DNA of 64,000 bases from BJGV01 sp003230615 (GCA_963663215.1 OY760140.1:1922001-1986000), one strand, 5' to 3'; counted from the first letter of the stretch, positions 27,149-38,181 are shown. The notes: generated from the letters alone by a model not told the origin. Numbers and translations: made by a program.

Positions 27149-27541
27149 TTATAATCCCAAGTCTGGGACGCCATGCTCGGCTCTACCTTCTGGGGCATGA
27201 TGTCTGTATGACCAATCAGTCAGTTCATCAGCCTTGTCACCAAGCATTTCCAATGCGGCAATGGAAAGTCTAGACAACTGCCAATGATCGTTATGACTTA
27301 AAAGTACTTGTGGGTTTTCAGAGGCATCATTTTCTGTATCGTCACGGTTATTTATTTCTATAATCTTTGCTACGCCGCTAGTAACATCTTGTATCCGTCC
27401 TAAAAACCTTATCATAGGGTGGGCAGGTAAATTAACGTTATGGTTCTCAAGCTCTTCTCGATGATATTTAAACGGTTCAAATAATGGGCCTGTAATTGTT
27501 TCTTCTGTGGGCTTTTTTACTATGGATTTAACTTTAGACAT
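27149..27541 (-). CDS. Hypothetical protein, 130 aa
   Basis: A polar protein with a basic N-terminus (MSKVKSIVKKPTEE) and a motif-like middle (HPMIRFLGRIQDVTSGVAKI). The C-terminal helices include LSRLSIAALEMLGDKADELT. There is no recognised family. It has its own downstream terminator and sits between miaA and the 195-aa orphan on the same strand. Confidence 0.5.
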   Translation of the reverse strand: MSKVKSIVKKPTEETITGPLFEPFKYHREELENHNVNLPAHPMIRFLGRIQDVTSGVAKIIEINNRDDTENDASENPQVLLSHNDHWQLSRLSIAALEMLGDKADELTDWSYRHHAPEGRAEHGVPDLGL

Positions 27542-27599
27542 ACTTCCTCCAATACGGTTAGTGTTTTCCGCTTACCTACTAACAGGTAGGCGAGCCGAA

Positions 27600-28616
27600 T
27601 TAACCCGTGTGCTTTTGCTGTCCTGATTTTGAATGTGCCACACTCATTGATTCGTTTTCTTGCAAATATTCCAAGATCAGTTGCGGTAAATTTTCTGCAA
27701 AGCAATTAAACTCTTTAAATCCTTTCATTGAACGCAACCAAGTGAGCTGTCGTTTTGCCAATTGACGTGTAGCAGCAAGGCCCATTTCGCGCATTTCAGT
27801 CAGGCCGATTTCATTGTCCAAATACATCCAAGCTTGTCGATAGCCTACACAACGCATTGAAGGGGTTTCGGCTTCAAGACCAAATTTATCTCGGACAGCA
27901 CGAACTTCACTGATCAATCCTAGTTCCAACATTTCCTCGAAGCGATGTGCAATGCGCTGATGCAAAACATCGCGATCATCAGGAATCAGAGCGATACTGC
28001 TTACGCGATAAGGTAGATATACATATCTGGGTTTTTTCAGCAGTTCTGACATAGGTTTATCAGTAAGGTAATATATCTCTAATGCACGTTGGATGCGCTG
28101 GCTATCGTTGGGTTGGATGCGCATAGCGATAGCTGGGTCGAGCTGTTGTAATTCCTTGTGCATCTCAGGCCAGCCACTTTCTTCGGCCTTGGTATCAATC
28201 GCCATGCGTACGCCTATATCGGCAGGTGGAAGCTCAGACAGTCCTTCTAGTAACGCCCGGAAGTAAAGCATGGTCCCGCCAACTAGTAGTGGAATTTTGC
28301 CACGCTCGGTAATTTCTCGCATTGCAACCAACGCATCATCTCGAAACTGTGCAGCAGAATAACGCTCATGTGGTTCGATTAGATTGATAAGGTGGTGCGG
28401 CACTGCTGCCAATGTTTTCGCACTTGGCTTGGCGGTGCCAATGTCCATATGTCGGTAGACCTGTGCAGAATCCACACTAACGATTTCTACTGATAGACGT
28501 TTAGCGATTTCCATTGTGATACTACTTTTCCCGCTAGCAGTAGGGCCCATCAAAAAAATAGCGGGAGGGTAGTTCACTACTTTCTTGGTTTTGGGTTTTA
28601 GAGGTGGCGTTCTCAT
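27600..28616 (-). CDS. miaA: tRNA dimethylallyltransferase
   Basis: Adds a dimethylallyl group to N6 of A37 in tRNAs that read codons beginning with U. The P-loop FLMGPTASGKSSI, the substrate aspartate in VSVDSAQVYRHMDIGTAKP and the later GGTMLYFRALLEGLS and RCVGYRQAWMYL segments are diagnostic. At 338 residues it is slightly longer than usual because of an N-terminal basic stretch; a later start is possible. The protein is complete. Confidence 0.95.
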   Translation of the reverse strand: MRTPPLKPKTKKVVNYPPAIFLMGPTASGKSSITMEIAKRLSVEIVSVDSAQVYRHMDIGTAKPSAKTLAAVPHHLINLIEPHERYSAAQFRDDALVAMREITERGKIPLLVGGTMLYFRALLEGLSELPPADIGVRMAIDTKAEESGWPEMHKELQQLDPAIAMRIQPNDSQRIQRALEIYYLTDKPMSELLKKPRYVYLPYRVSSIALIPDDRDVLHQRIAHRFEEMLELGLISEVRAVRDKFGLEAETPSMRCVGYRQAWMYLDNEIGLTEMREMGLAATRQLAKRQLTWLRSMKGFKEFNCFAENLPQLILEYLQENESMSVAHSKSGQQKHTG

Positions 28617-28656
28617 TGGTGAGTGGCGAAGACAAATTCAGCCTTATATTAAAAAC

Positions 28657-29040
28657 TTACTTTTTTTCTTTTAGCAAGGTTTTAAGTTCTGCGAACGGAC
28701 GATGGACAGCTTGTGATCCCAATTCATTATTAGCTTCTGGTTTACCGCCTTCAGCATTATCCAAATGCCGAGCATGCTCATTTTCGTGACAGTAAATACA
28801 TAGTAGCTCCCAATTGCTGCCATCGAGCGGATTATTGTTGTGGTTGTGGTCCCTATGATGCACCGTAAGAGATTGAACGTTCTCACGGGTGAATTCGCGT
28901 GTGCAGCGTCCACAGATCCACGGATAAATTCTAAGCGCTAACTCGCGGTAAGTTGTCTCCCTTTGTTCCCGGTTACGTCGGGCTTCGGCAACAATCCGGT
29001 CCAGCTTGTTGTTATCTGGTGGAGTCGTTTTAAGTGACAT
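28657..29040 (-). CDS. HNH nuclease, YajD family
   Basis: A 127-residue HNH protein. Two CxxC zinc pairs (ICGRCTREF and LLCIYCHENEH) surround the catalytic HHRDHNHNNNPLDGSNWELL. This is the YajD layout, whose biological role is unknown but which is encoded in many proteobacterial chromosomes. It lies 40 bases upstream of miaA on the same strand and may share its transcript. Confidence 0.85.
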   Translation of the reverse strand: MSLKTTPPDNNKLDRIVAEARRNREQRETTYRELALRIYPWICGRCTREFTRENVQSLTVHHRDHNHNNNPLDGSNWELLCIYCHENEHARHLDNAEGGKPEANNELGSQAVHRPFAELKTLLKEKK

Positions 29041-29208
29041 GGGGTCGCTAGCAAGTCAAAAATTTTTCCTGGAGAACATTTTTACACCAGAAATTGCGAT
29101 TAAACGCCATATTCAATTGTATGGCAAGTGATGGTTATTTCAGTTAGAATCCAAGCCTACTTTGTTACTTGTACTGCTGTGCTTGTGTAAAGATTCCTAC
29201 ACCACTCT

Positions 29209-30327
29209 ATGATTCTCATCCTGATCCCAGACGCGCGCGCTGATAGCCCTGAATATAAGCAATTAATGGAGCACCTTGCCATCCTACCGGGTATTTCCAC
29301 GCGTGTGCATACCGAAACTGGTGTTGAACAGACGCTAACTGAGGTTTATTTGATTGGTAACACCAAAGCCCTGCCCACGGAAGATATGCAAAACTTGCCT
29401 TGCGTCGATAGGGTGGTACGGATTTCGGAAGAATATCGTGTTCTCGGACGACATAAGAATGACAATCGCCCTACTTATTTTGATTATAACGGAGTACGTT
29501 TTGGTCAGGATACACTAAATGTGTTCGCCGGATTGTGTGCAGTGGATACAAAGGAGCATGTCGAGATGATGATGAAAGCGCTGCATGACCATGGACAAAT
29601 CTGTGCCCGAATGGGTGCCTATAAACCACGTACCAGTCCATATTCATTTCAGGGTCATGGCAAGGAATGCCTGCCTTATGTTTTCAATCTTGCTGGCAAA
29701 TATGAAATCAAAGTCATCGCCATGGAAATCACCCATGAATCCCACGTCGATGAAATTCGCAAGGCACTTGACCAGGCTGGCAACCCCACCGGTGTAATGT
29801 TACAGATCGGAACCCGAAACACGCAAAATTTTGAGTTTCTGAAAATCGTTGGGCGCCAGCAGGAATACCCGGTATTGATCAAACGTGGTTTTGGTATTAC
29901 TTTGGACGAGTCGCTTAATGCTGCAGAATACCTTGCTTCCGAGGGAAACCGCAAGGTGGTGTTTGGCCTGCGGGGGATGAAAACTAACACCTCTGATCCC
30001 CATCGTAACTTTGTTGATTTTGCTCATGTGCCGGTGGTCAAGCGCCTAACGCGCATGCCAGTGTGTATTGATCCTTCACATTCGGTTGGTGCGCGTACTT
30101 GTTCGCCAGACGGCATACTTGATATCATGCAAGTCACCGCCCAAGGCGTGATTGCTGGTGCCAACATGGTTCTGGTGGATTTTCACCCAGCACCGATGAA
30201 GGCGCTGGTGGATGGACCACAAGCGCTGACGATTAAAGAATTGCCTCACTTTCTAGAAGACATCTCCATTGCTCGCAGGGCCTATGAACAACGAACAGCT
30301 CTAGCCAAACAATATTTGGATACATAG
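29209..30327 (+). CDS. 3-deoxy-7-phosphoheptulonate synthase (DAHP synthase, class I)
   Basis: Commits PEP and erythrose-4-phosphate to the shikimate pathway. The 372-residue protein has an N-terminal regulatory extension (MILILIPDARADSPEYKQLM) and then a TIM barrel with GQDTLNVFAGLCAVDTKEH, CARMGAYKPRTSPYSFQGHG, VLIKRGFGITLDESL and CIDPSHSVGARTC, where metal-binding Cys, His and Asp are expected. It is intact, probably first in a short unit with the cNMP-binding gene 20 bases later. Confidence 0.92.
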   Translation: MILILIPDARADSPEYKQLMEHLAILPGISTRVHTETGVEQTLTEVYLIGNTKALPTEDMQNLPCVDRVVRISEEYRVLGRHKNDNRPTYFDYNGVRFGQDTLNVFAGLCAVDTKEHVEMMMKALHDHGQICARMGAYKPRTSPYSFQGHGKECLPYVFNLAGKYEIKVIAMEITHESHVDEIRKALDQAGNPTGVMLQIGTRNTQNFEFLKIVGRQQEYPVLIKRGFGITLDESLNAAEYLASEGNRKVVFGLRGMKTNTSDPHRNFVDFAHVPVVKRLTRMPVCIDPSHSVGARTCSPDGILDIMQVTAQGVIAGANMVLVDFHPAPMKALVDGPQALTIKELPHFLEDISIARRAYEQRTALAKQYLDT

Positions 30328-30348
30328 CTTAAGTATGAGTAATTGTAG

Positions 30349-30882
30349 ATGACACAACCATATCAACCCGTCAAAGACAATAGACTTAACGACCTTGAAT
30401 TCATCGGCAGTGGTTCCGTCATAACGAATCAAGTCGGAGATCTAATTTCGAAGACTAAGTTATTTGGTGTGCTTGATCGACTCGACATAAACTTGCTAGC
30501 AAGTTACATGAGTCTTTATCGAACGAAAGAAAAAGACATTATTCTCACCGAAGGTGAAGAAGGCGACTACATGTTGCTGGTGGTAGAGGGTAGTGTAGAT
30601 ATTTTAAAGCAGGATAACCAGCACTGCATGAAGCTCCTTACTACTATACATCCGGGTACGATAGTGGGTGAAATGGCGGTAGTGGATGGTGAAAAGCGTT
30701 TTGCTACCTGTATTGCTGCAGAACCTTCGATTTTCGCTGTGTTAACCCGCGATGCTCTGGTTCAAATTATCGACAATGAGCCCAAAATGGGCGCAAAAAT
30801 TTTGGTACAGTTACTTGCTATGATGAGTGAGCATCTGCGCGAAACCGGTGGAAAGCTTGTGGGCTATCTTAAGGTAAATTAA
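30349..30882 (+). CDS. Cyclic nucleotide-binding domain protein
   Basis: A 177-residue single cNMP-binding domain (CRP-like beta-roll): IILTEGEEGDYMLLVVEGSV and the phosphate-binding cassette IVGEMAVVDGEKRFATCIA, which keeps the Glu and Arg needed to bind a cyclic nucleotide. There is no DNA-binding helix-turn-helix after it: the C-terminus ends KLVGYLKVN. It is thus a sensor or effector-type protein of unknown partner rather than a CRP regulator. Confidence 0.85.
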   Translation: MTQPYQPVKDNRLNDLEFIGSGSVITNQVGDLISKTKLFGVLDRLDINLLASYMSLYRTKEKDIILTEGEEGDYMLLVVEGSVDILKQDNQHCMKLLTTIHPGTIVGEMAVVDGEKRFATCIAAEPSIFAVLTRDALVQIIDNEPKMGAKILVQLLAMMSEHLRETGGKLVGYLKVN

Positions 30883-30904
30883 GGCGCAGGCTGCCCAAGT
30901 CTTG

Positions 30905-31837
30905 ATGAAGATATGGTGTGGTTTTATATCACTCTTGCTGTTCATTTTTTCGGTATTCCTGCATGCTCCTATTAGTGCTGCAGCAGATGTCCCTTTTATC
31001 CTGACTGATGACCGAGGACGTAGTGTCCGTCTGAATCATTTCGCCAGACGCATAATCTCGCTTTCTCCAAATATCACTGAACTGGTGTTTGCTGCTGGTG
31101 CAGGTGACAAACTCGTAGGTGTTAGCAGTTATAGTGATTATCCTGATGATGCTAAATTAATTCCGGGCATAGGGGATTCATCTAGTCTAGATCTGGAGAG
31201 AATCGTCGCACTCAAGCCTGATCTAGTGATCGCTTGGGGTAGCGGAAATAAAGTGGCAGATATTGACAAACTTGAGAGGCTGGGTTTGACAGTATTTGTC
31301 ACAGAGGCAACTAATCTGGAAGATATTTCGAGGTTGTTGCAAAAGATCGGTAAACTAGCAGGAACATTAACAATAGCGGAACTTGTGGCGAGCTCCTATG
31401 ATATAGAACTGCAGAAAATCAAGCAGAGGTATCAGAGTCGTAAACAAGTTGGGGTGTTGTACTTAATCTGGCATCAGCCGTTGATGACTGTAAGTGGCAA
31501 TCATATCATCAGCGACATCATCAATATTTGTGGTGGTATTAATGTCTTTGCCGCCGCGTCTTCTTTGACGCTGGTGATATCTGCAGAAAGCCTGCTGGAA
31601 GCTAATCCTCAGATTATTATCAGCAGCATGCCGCTCGTATCTCCTGAAACTGGAGCGAGAGAATTGTGGCGTCGATTTCCACATGTTAGGGCTGTGAGAA
31701 ATCACAACCTATTTTTTGTTCATCCTGATTTGATCCTTCGCCAAACAGCGCGTATGCTGAAGGCAACGAAAACAGTTTGTGAGCAAATTGAAAGTGCTCG
31801 GTCGAAGCAAGAAAAGAGAGAATTTTCTGTAGAATGA
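30905..31837 (+). CDS. BtuF-like periplasmic metal-chelate binding protein
   Basis: A helical-backbone substrate-binding protein of cobalamin or siderophore ABC transporters. Signal peptide MKIWCGFISLLLFIFSVFLH, then IISLSPNITELVFAAGAGDK, LVGVSSYSDYPDDAKLIPGI and LDLERIVALKPDLVIAWGSG, the usual N-lobe. No permease or ATPase gene is next to it, so the transporter must be encoded elsewhere. The ligand is unproven. Confidence 0.85.
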   Translation: MKIWCGFISLLLFIFSVFLHAPISAAADVPFILTDDRGRSVRLNHFARRIISLSPNITELVFAAGAGDKLVGVSSYSDYPDDAKLIPGIGDSSSLDLERIVALKPDLVIAWGSGNKVADIDKLERLGLTVFVTEATNLEDISRLLQKIGKLAGTLTIAELVASSYDIELQKIKQRYQSRKQVGVLYLIWHQPLMTVSGNHIISDIINICGGINVFAAASSLTLVISAESLLEANPQIIISSMPLVSPETGARELWRRFPHVRAVRNHNLFFVHPDLILRQTARMLKATKTVCEQIESARSKQEKREFSVE

Positions 31838-31914
31838 GTTGTTGTCTTTTGATGGATGAAAGACCTTTTCTGATTTACGGTGTTTACAGCAAAAATTTTC
31901 GGGGAGAATAACCA

Positions 31915-32859
31915 GTGTTTGACATAGTGCTAGCAAATCCCAGAGGTTTTTGTGCAGGCGTGGACCGAGCTATTGAAATTGTCGAGCAGGCACTGACCAT
32001 GCATGGAGCACCGATTTACGTTCGTCATGAGGTGGTACACAATCGCTTCGTGGTGGAAAATTTGGAGCAAAAAGGAGCAGTATTTGTCGAAAATCTTGAT
32101 GAAGTACCAAGCGGAAGTATCTTAATTTTCAGTGCGCATGGTGTTTCACATGAGGTGCGACGAGAGGCAAAGGTGAGAGAGTTTAAGGTGTTTGATGCTA
32201 CTTGCCCGTTGGTAACAAAAGTCCACGTTGAAGTGGCTAAGATGAGAAAACAGGGTAAAGAGATCATCATGATAGGCCATCAAGGGCACCCGGAGGTTGA
32301 AGGTACCATGGGGCAGGCTGAAGGTGAAGGTAGTAACATGTATCTAGTGGAAACAGAAGAAGATGTGGATAATTTACAGGTCCAAGATGCAACTCATTTG
32401 GCTTATGTTACTCAGACTACGCTGTCGGTGGATGACGCTAACCGGGTGATCAAGGCATTAAAACGACGTTTTCCGGAAATTTCAGGACCCAAAAAAGACG
32501 ATATCTGTTATGCCACGCAAAATCGCCAAGATGCAGTCAAGCTGTTGGTTAAGCAGTGTGATCTAGTAATTGTGGTTGGCTCCCCCAACAGTTCTAATTC
32601 TAACCGCTTATGTGAAGTGGCGCGAAACGCTGGTGTGGATGCATACATGATAGACCGTGCCGAGCAATTACAGGACAACTGGTTAGAAGGAAAAGCCAGG
32701 ATTGGTATTACCGCTGGGGCATCTGCACCAGAAATTTTGGTGCAAGAAGTAATCTCTCGACTTAAACAAATAGGAGTAGGCCAAGAAGGAGATGAGGTGA
32801 AGGTGCTAGAATTAAGTGGAGTGGTTGAGGATGTGGTATTTCCGTTACCAAAAAATTAA
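31915..32859 (+). CDS. ispH: 4-hydroxy-3-methylbut-2-enyl diphosphate reductase
   Basis: Final [4Fe-4S] enzyme of the MEP isoprenoid pathway. The cluster cysteines are in NPRGFCAGVDRAIEI, VFDATCPLVTKVH and DDICYATQNRQDAV; substrate-binding His lie in HEVVHNRFVV and SAHGVSHEV, and SPNSSNSNRLCEVA binds the diphosphate. The 314 residues are complete. A GTG start at 31915 follows GGGGAGAA. Confidence 0.95.
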   Translation: MFDIVLANPRGFCAGVDRAIEIVEQALTMHGAPIYVRHEVVHNRFVVENLEQKGAVFVENLDEVPSGSILIFSAHGVSHEVRREAKVREFKVFDATCPLVTKVHVEVAKMRKQGKEIIMIGHQGHPEVEGTMGQAEGEGSNMYLVETEEDVDNLQVQDATHLAYVTQTTLSVDDANRVIKALKRRFPEISGPKKDDICYATQNRQDAVKLLVKQCDLVIVVGSPNSSNSNRLCEVARNAGVDAYMIDRAEQLQDNWLEGKARIGITAGASAPEILVQEVISRLKQIGVGQEGDEVKVLELSGVVEDVVFPLPKN

Positions 32860-32892
32860 CCGAGGCGGTCAAACACCGTCCCGGTTAATTTT
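32853..32892. terminator. Bidirectional terminator between ispH and pilY1
   Basis: An imperfect inverted repeat: attaaccg ... cggttaat with an inner ggcggt / accgtc arm and a CAAAC loop, followed by T-rich bases on the plus side and preceded by A-rich bases. It lies between two convergent genes and probably serves both. Confidence 0.8.
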
Positions 32893-32921
32893 ATTCTACC
32901 TATTATTACTATCAGCTGCTA

Positions 32922-35900
32922 TTAGTTAACCCGTTCACGCCATGAGACGCGTTTACCACCTGCACCGCCAGAGCCGACGTTAACGCCCACGGTACCTTTA
33001 GCGCCGGTACTTTCGGTCTTGATAATTTTAATAGCACCACTTGGCAACTTCACCACTACAAAGCCCACGGTGGCGTTGTTGGATTTGGTAGCTGCCACCG
33101 CGTTCGCAGCGGTCGTCACAAAAGTTCCTTCTAGGTAATCAAGCTGATAAAGCCAGCTATCTCCGCCCACGCTACATGCCGTGTTTGCAGGAACATTGGT
33201 CGCAAATATTAGCGTTCCCAAAATCAGTTGTGGGTCCACATTCAGGCGCTCTCCCGGTGAAGCATTGCCCGGATTAAAGTCAACATACCAACCCTTTTTA
33301 GTGACCCAGTTCATTGCCGGAGTGCTGGTGGTGGTACGGGTCGTGGCAGTGGTCGTAGTTAACGTCCGAGCCTGCATGTCAGAACGAATACGTAAATCTC
33401 CCAAATCAGTTAGCAGGTCTTTAAAGGCATACATGCTATTTTCATAGGCGTAGGGGAGTACCGGTATGAGCGTTGCCCCGTCTACCAGGTCGTTCGTCCC
33501 CAGGTATCTCCCTGTACCCACGATGATCAAAGGTGTCGAGCCTTTAACAGTAAGTTCCAGTTGGGTAGTAATCGACTGCGGGCGTGGAGGGCTAGAGCCA
33601 TCTTTCAGAGTCGCAAGTCTCATTACTGTTGCCGTGGCGGTAGTTAAATCAAAGCGCCATACATTTCCCTGCAAATCGCCGCCATATACCCATTTCGTAG
33701 TATTGTCATGGACGAAATCGTCGGAGAAGGCAGAAATTTTAGCAAAGCCAAGCGGGGTGGTCGTATTTCCAGCTCCGGTATCGACTTTCTGTAGCACAGC
33801 ACCGGTGATCGCATCTAGCACATAAAGATATCCCTTACCATCTCCCGTGTCTGGGAAGCGGTCGGCAGCGTCTGCTACATTGTTATAGCCAGAGGTAACT
33901 AACACTACCCACTTGCCATCGGATGCGCGCTTGGTAATGACCGGATTGCCATGAGTAAAGCCGAGATCAGGGTCAGTTACACCACACAAGGTGGCATCCG
34001 TACAGAACTCCCACAATCCTTTCGGGGCCGTCGGATCGGTCACATCCAGCGCGTAATAACCGCGCCCACCGCTATTTAATCCGCCCACCAGGATTGTTTT
34101 CCAGGCAGATGCGACACTGTCGAACACATCCATGGTAATGGGCGATCCATCCACATAGTATCGATGGTTGGTACCATAGTCGGTAGTGGCTAGTTTATAC
34201 ATTGTAGGGAATACGGTCTTGGGTATGTACGCCCAGGTTTCATCACCCGTATCACCGTTGAAGGCATGTAGCATGCCGTCATTCGCTGCAACATAAAGAG
34301 CCGCTGTTCGAGTGGATTGTGTCGATATAAAAGCAGAATAACCTGTGTCTGCGAAAGCAAAAGGTGGTATACGAACATAAGCAGGTGTCGAGTTGACGGT
34401 ATCACCCAGCGTATGTTCACGAGCACGGTAGAGGGGGCCCTCATTGCCAGTTTGTCCGCGCAGATAGGGAATCATATTTTGTGCTTTGTTGGCATCGACC
34501 TTATCTGCATCCGGCATTCCAAGTGTACACTGCACCAGCGGTTCAAGTGGCGTAATGGTAGGCGTGGTGGCTGCACACACTTGGTCGGCAAAATGAGCCC
34601 TTTCTGAGACAGTAAGAGAGGACCAACTAAATGCTTTTAGTTTGTTGGTGCCTGCGGCATCAAATACATGGATCGTTCGGGTATCGCTGCTGACATCCAC
34701 CTTGTCGTTCAACAATTCCTGAGCAGCCCATACTATAGTCGGATCAACTGAACCGTCTGCAGTATTAATCTGTTGGGCGACAATCTCACCGTCCCACTTC
34801 TGAGTTCGATAGGTGGAGCTATAAATAAAACGATCCGTTTGGGTGATATTGGGGCTGGAGGTGGACGATGCCGCTGCTTAACCGGTCCTGATTGCCACCG
34901 AAGCAAGTGCGTTAGATAGCCCTTGATACAGGCTAGCCGGATCACGTGCACTAAAATATGTGCCTCGGCCATTTACTGCTGCATGCCATAGATCATCTAA
35001 TGTAGTAGGGTTGTTTCCTCGTGCTTGTGGCCAGTTACAAGCTACTCCCGGTGCCCAGGCACAGTTGTTAGTTGCACCACTGACAATGTTTGCATAATCC
35101 CCAGTTGCGGCCCCTTCATAGCCGTCCAGGTAGTTCATGACCCCATCTATTCCTAGGCCTAGCGTAAAGGTTGTCATATGCTGAAAGGGAGCATTATCCT
35201 TGCCACTGGAGGGAACATTATTATCTGTTCCCACATCGGTGCCAAGGGCTCCAAGTGAGCCATCTGCACGCGAGTCTGTCTTGTAGTAATACATGGCCAC
35301 ATCTGCCAAGGTATCGGAACTACCGGTTGAACTGCTTGAAGCTGTCCCGCCGAGACCACCATCATAGGCGCCATCCGCGCGCGTGGAGTAACCCGAATCG
35401 ACATTATCCTGATTGTTAATGCTGCCACCGGTTAGATTATCTCCATTATTTCCATTCCAGAAACCATCTGTGGTGAGTATCGAAATATTTTGCTGGCAGG
35501 AGTACTGCATCGGGTCATCTGTCATACTTGAATTAATGCCATTTGTCACGTTCGCGTAATAGCGTCCAACTCGAGACAACGCTTCGCGAAGCGGGGTGCC
35601 ACCACTTGGGTCTATACCGTAGAAACGGGTATACCAGGTGGCTTTCTGAGTTGTATCAAAGTCACTGACAGGAACGTATTCATAGCCCGAGGGGGATTGC
35701 CCGGAGGGATTGCTTCCAGGATTCAGGGTAATAAAGCCGACCCGGTAGTCATTCCCTAATGAGACAAAAGCGCGCCCGGCAGAAGATTTCATCATCTGCA
35801 TCCGAGTACGATAATAAGCGTACCAGTTGGCAAAGTTTGTCATCTCTTCTGCATACGTGCAGGATGAACCCAGGCAATCGGTACGGGTGGTTGCATGCGG

Positions 35901-37544
35901 ATAGCTATTGTTGGAGGCTACGATATCTGTACGTGCCCAGGTACCAGTATTCTGACGGTATGGAGTTAAAGCGGGAACCGCATCTGAACCCCCAGTCAAA
36001 TTGGTAACGTTAGTAGGAATCCCCCCGCCAGTTACCCCACCACACAACGCATCCGTAACGGATGGAGAGCTACAATCGGTAATTGACAGTGAAGTACCCG
36101 ATAGAATCGGAATGATAACCGCACGACCATTCGCATTAGCACCTTCCGCCACGGTTGCATAAATTCGAAGACGATAGCTATCCGCGTTTAATGCGGTGTA
36201 TTCTGGGCTCGAAGAATGGGAATTGATTGCATCTCGTAGTTGGTTACGGATGCTCCTACGTCGGGCATTATTGCCGACGCCGCTTGCGGTGATCGTAGCA
36301 CCATTAGTAATCGCAACACCACCAACCGTGGTGCTACCTATTTGTGCTCCACTCGATGCAGAGTTAACCGTGACCATTGCATTGGCAGCTACGGTACCAG
36401 TGGCACTGGATCCTACACTGATAACGAATCCGTTTGGAGCGAGGCCAGTGGTGGTTGCTTCGATTGTAACCGTCTGTGAACCTGAGCCTGAACAGGTGGT
36501 GCCGCTGCCGGTATTACGCGCCTGATAATTGGGTGACGAAGTAAACCCATTGATGGAATTACATAGGTCTCTTGCTGCATTCCTGCGCTCTGAAGAGCTA
36601 TTGGTGCCACCTGAAGCGGTGATGGTGCCGCTAATAATGGCGACCCCGTCGACAGTTAGGCTGGTGATGTTTACAGAAGCATTGGAACCAGAACTCAGAA
36701 TTCGTACGGTTCCGGTTGCAGCTGTCACGGGCACCCCACTTGAACCTGGGCTTACTGATCCCATGTACTTGGGATAGATAAAGTTACCTACATGTCGCGC
36801 CTGGCAGTTGGTATGTGCCGCACTATCACACCAGCGTACTTTGGCGGGGAAAGTAAACGATCCGGTAGGAGTGGCGCTAGCAGTACAGTTCGTTAACTCG
36901 GCCGTAGTGCAATGTTCGTTGGGTACAATCCGGTAGAAGTAAGGTGCACCAGTTATATTTTGATCGTCGTAGTAAGTGGCATCAGGATACGTGTAATCGG
37001 CATTCAGCTTACAAATAGTTGCCGAGCTGTCACACCAATTGAAATCAGGAAAGCCCGTAACAAGATTGGTTATGGTTGAGGTCTGGACACCAAATCCGTC
37101 TTTTGGCACCGAAGTCCAGGGAGAGCCCATGCTGGACATGCTGCTGCCATCGGAATTCAAAGGTGGGGTAAAAGTGAACTCCGGGCTGTAATACTGGGTA
37201 TTAAAATCCGGACTCATCCAGGGTACATCTCCTTCTATACATGCATCCGGGGTGCCCGTAATATCGCTGCCACCATAATAACAAGCTGCTGCTCTTCCGC
37301 TACCTTCGCTATCGTTTACGTAATCTGGTGTATAACTCCTATCCATACTTCCGGAATCATCCAGAATGAAGGTAGCGTTTGGTTTTACAACTGATGTCGC
37401 TGAGGTGGTGAGAGGGGCGCCGGCAAGGTCTGCTACTTCAGCATACGCAAGCTGCGCAAATCCAAGCGCAAAGCCTATAACCGTTCCGAAGAAAACGTAT
37501 GAGACTACACGAGTCAAGCGTTTTGTATTAAGTAGGATATTCAT
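32922..37544 (-). pseudogene. pilY1: PilY1-like type IV pilus tip protein with in-frame ochre stop
   Basis: A large pilus-tip and adhesin protein. The start at 37544 follows AAGGAGGG. The N-terminus has a signal peptide, a MIDAS-like ILDDSGSMDRSY and a duplicated Ser/Thr/Gly-rich insert (near 36330 and 36650). TAA at 34878-34880 ends this part after NALASVAIRTG. The same frame continues AAASSTSSPNITQTDRFIY and on through the C-terminal propeller domain (LYVAANDGMLHAFNGDTGD, HRYYVDGSPITMDVF, DTGDGKGYLYVLDAITG) to 32922. In total about 1540 codons with a single lesion; Gln or Ser at the stop would restore it. A TTG restart at 34715 is possible but would lack a signal. Confidence 0.85.
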
Positions 37545-37606
37545 GATGCCCTCCTTACCTCTTGGTTCGAATCCTAAAAAAATAGGGGATTTATGCAAAA
37601 AATGTT

Positions 37607-38181
37607 TCATATGGTTATCTGTATATGCGCTTCTGTAATGCTTGAAGTATTGCGCGGACCATCTACCCTTGCCATGATGCGGTAATAAACCGAGTTAGTA
37701 CTAGTAAACACCGTTGATCCAACCGAGCTACTTCCTCCTCCAGCAGTGCCCGAGGTGGTGCTAATCGCGCAAACTTGGCCAGTTACAGTACCCACAGCAG
37801 GACACAGGCGGTGGATGATGTAGCTAGTACTACAGATCCACCCCAATTGGCAATGTTGGTCCAATCTAGTGTGGCATCATTCGCTGGAGGGTTCGCGTAG
37901 TAGCCGCTTGTAACGATATTGGCGTCGAGCGCTGTCGTTCCAGCTTGCGTTAGCAGCCATTGAAAACCGGTTTCGAGACCGAGGTCGATTGCATTGAGTG
38001 TGGCCTGTTTGAAGGCAAGGTTGCCTGAAATCAAGTTGCCGGTATCTACCGAACGTAACATTCCGATTCCGGCAAGTGACATCGCTACTAGCACAATTAG
38101 TGCGATGAATAACACCACACCTTTCTGCTTCCGAGGAGAGCCCGATCTTTTTGATTGAAGTTGTCCGTAATAATTCTGCAT
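37607..38181 (-). pseudogene. pilX: PilX-like minor pilin assembly protein, frameshifted
   Basis: The start at 38181 overlaps the pilW stop as ATGA. The N-terminal hydrophobic segment (QKGVVLFIALIVLVAMSLAG) is the PilX class, with a Gly before the processing site. The frame runs wrong after ANWGGSV and ends at 37783. The correct 3' frame carries STSYIIHRLCPAVGTVTGQV and the typical PilX ending VYYRIMARVDGPRNT to 37607. One base is missing near 37826-37836. It is the penultimate gene of the pilus operon. Confidence 0.85.

Noticed and set aside
34878..34880. Selenocysteine or pyrrolysine insertion at the pilY1 stop
   Set aside because: The codon is TAA, not TGA or TAG, and no such residue is known in PilY1.
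37564..37574. ggttcgaatcc, which resembles a tRNA T-arm
   Set aside because: No acceptor, D or anticodon stems surround it; it lies in the leader between pilX and pilY1.
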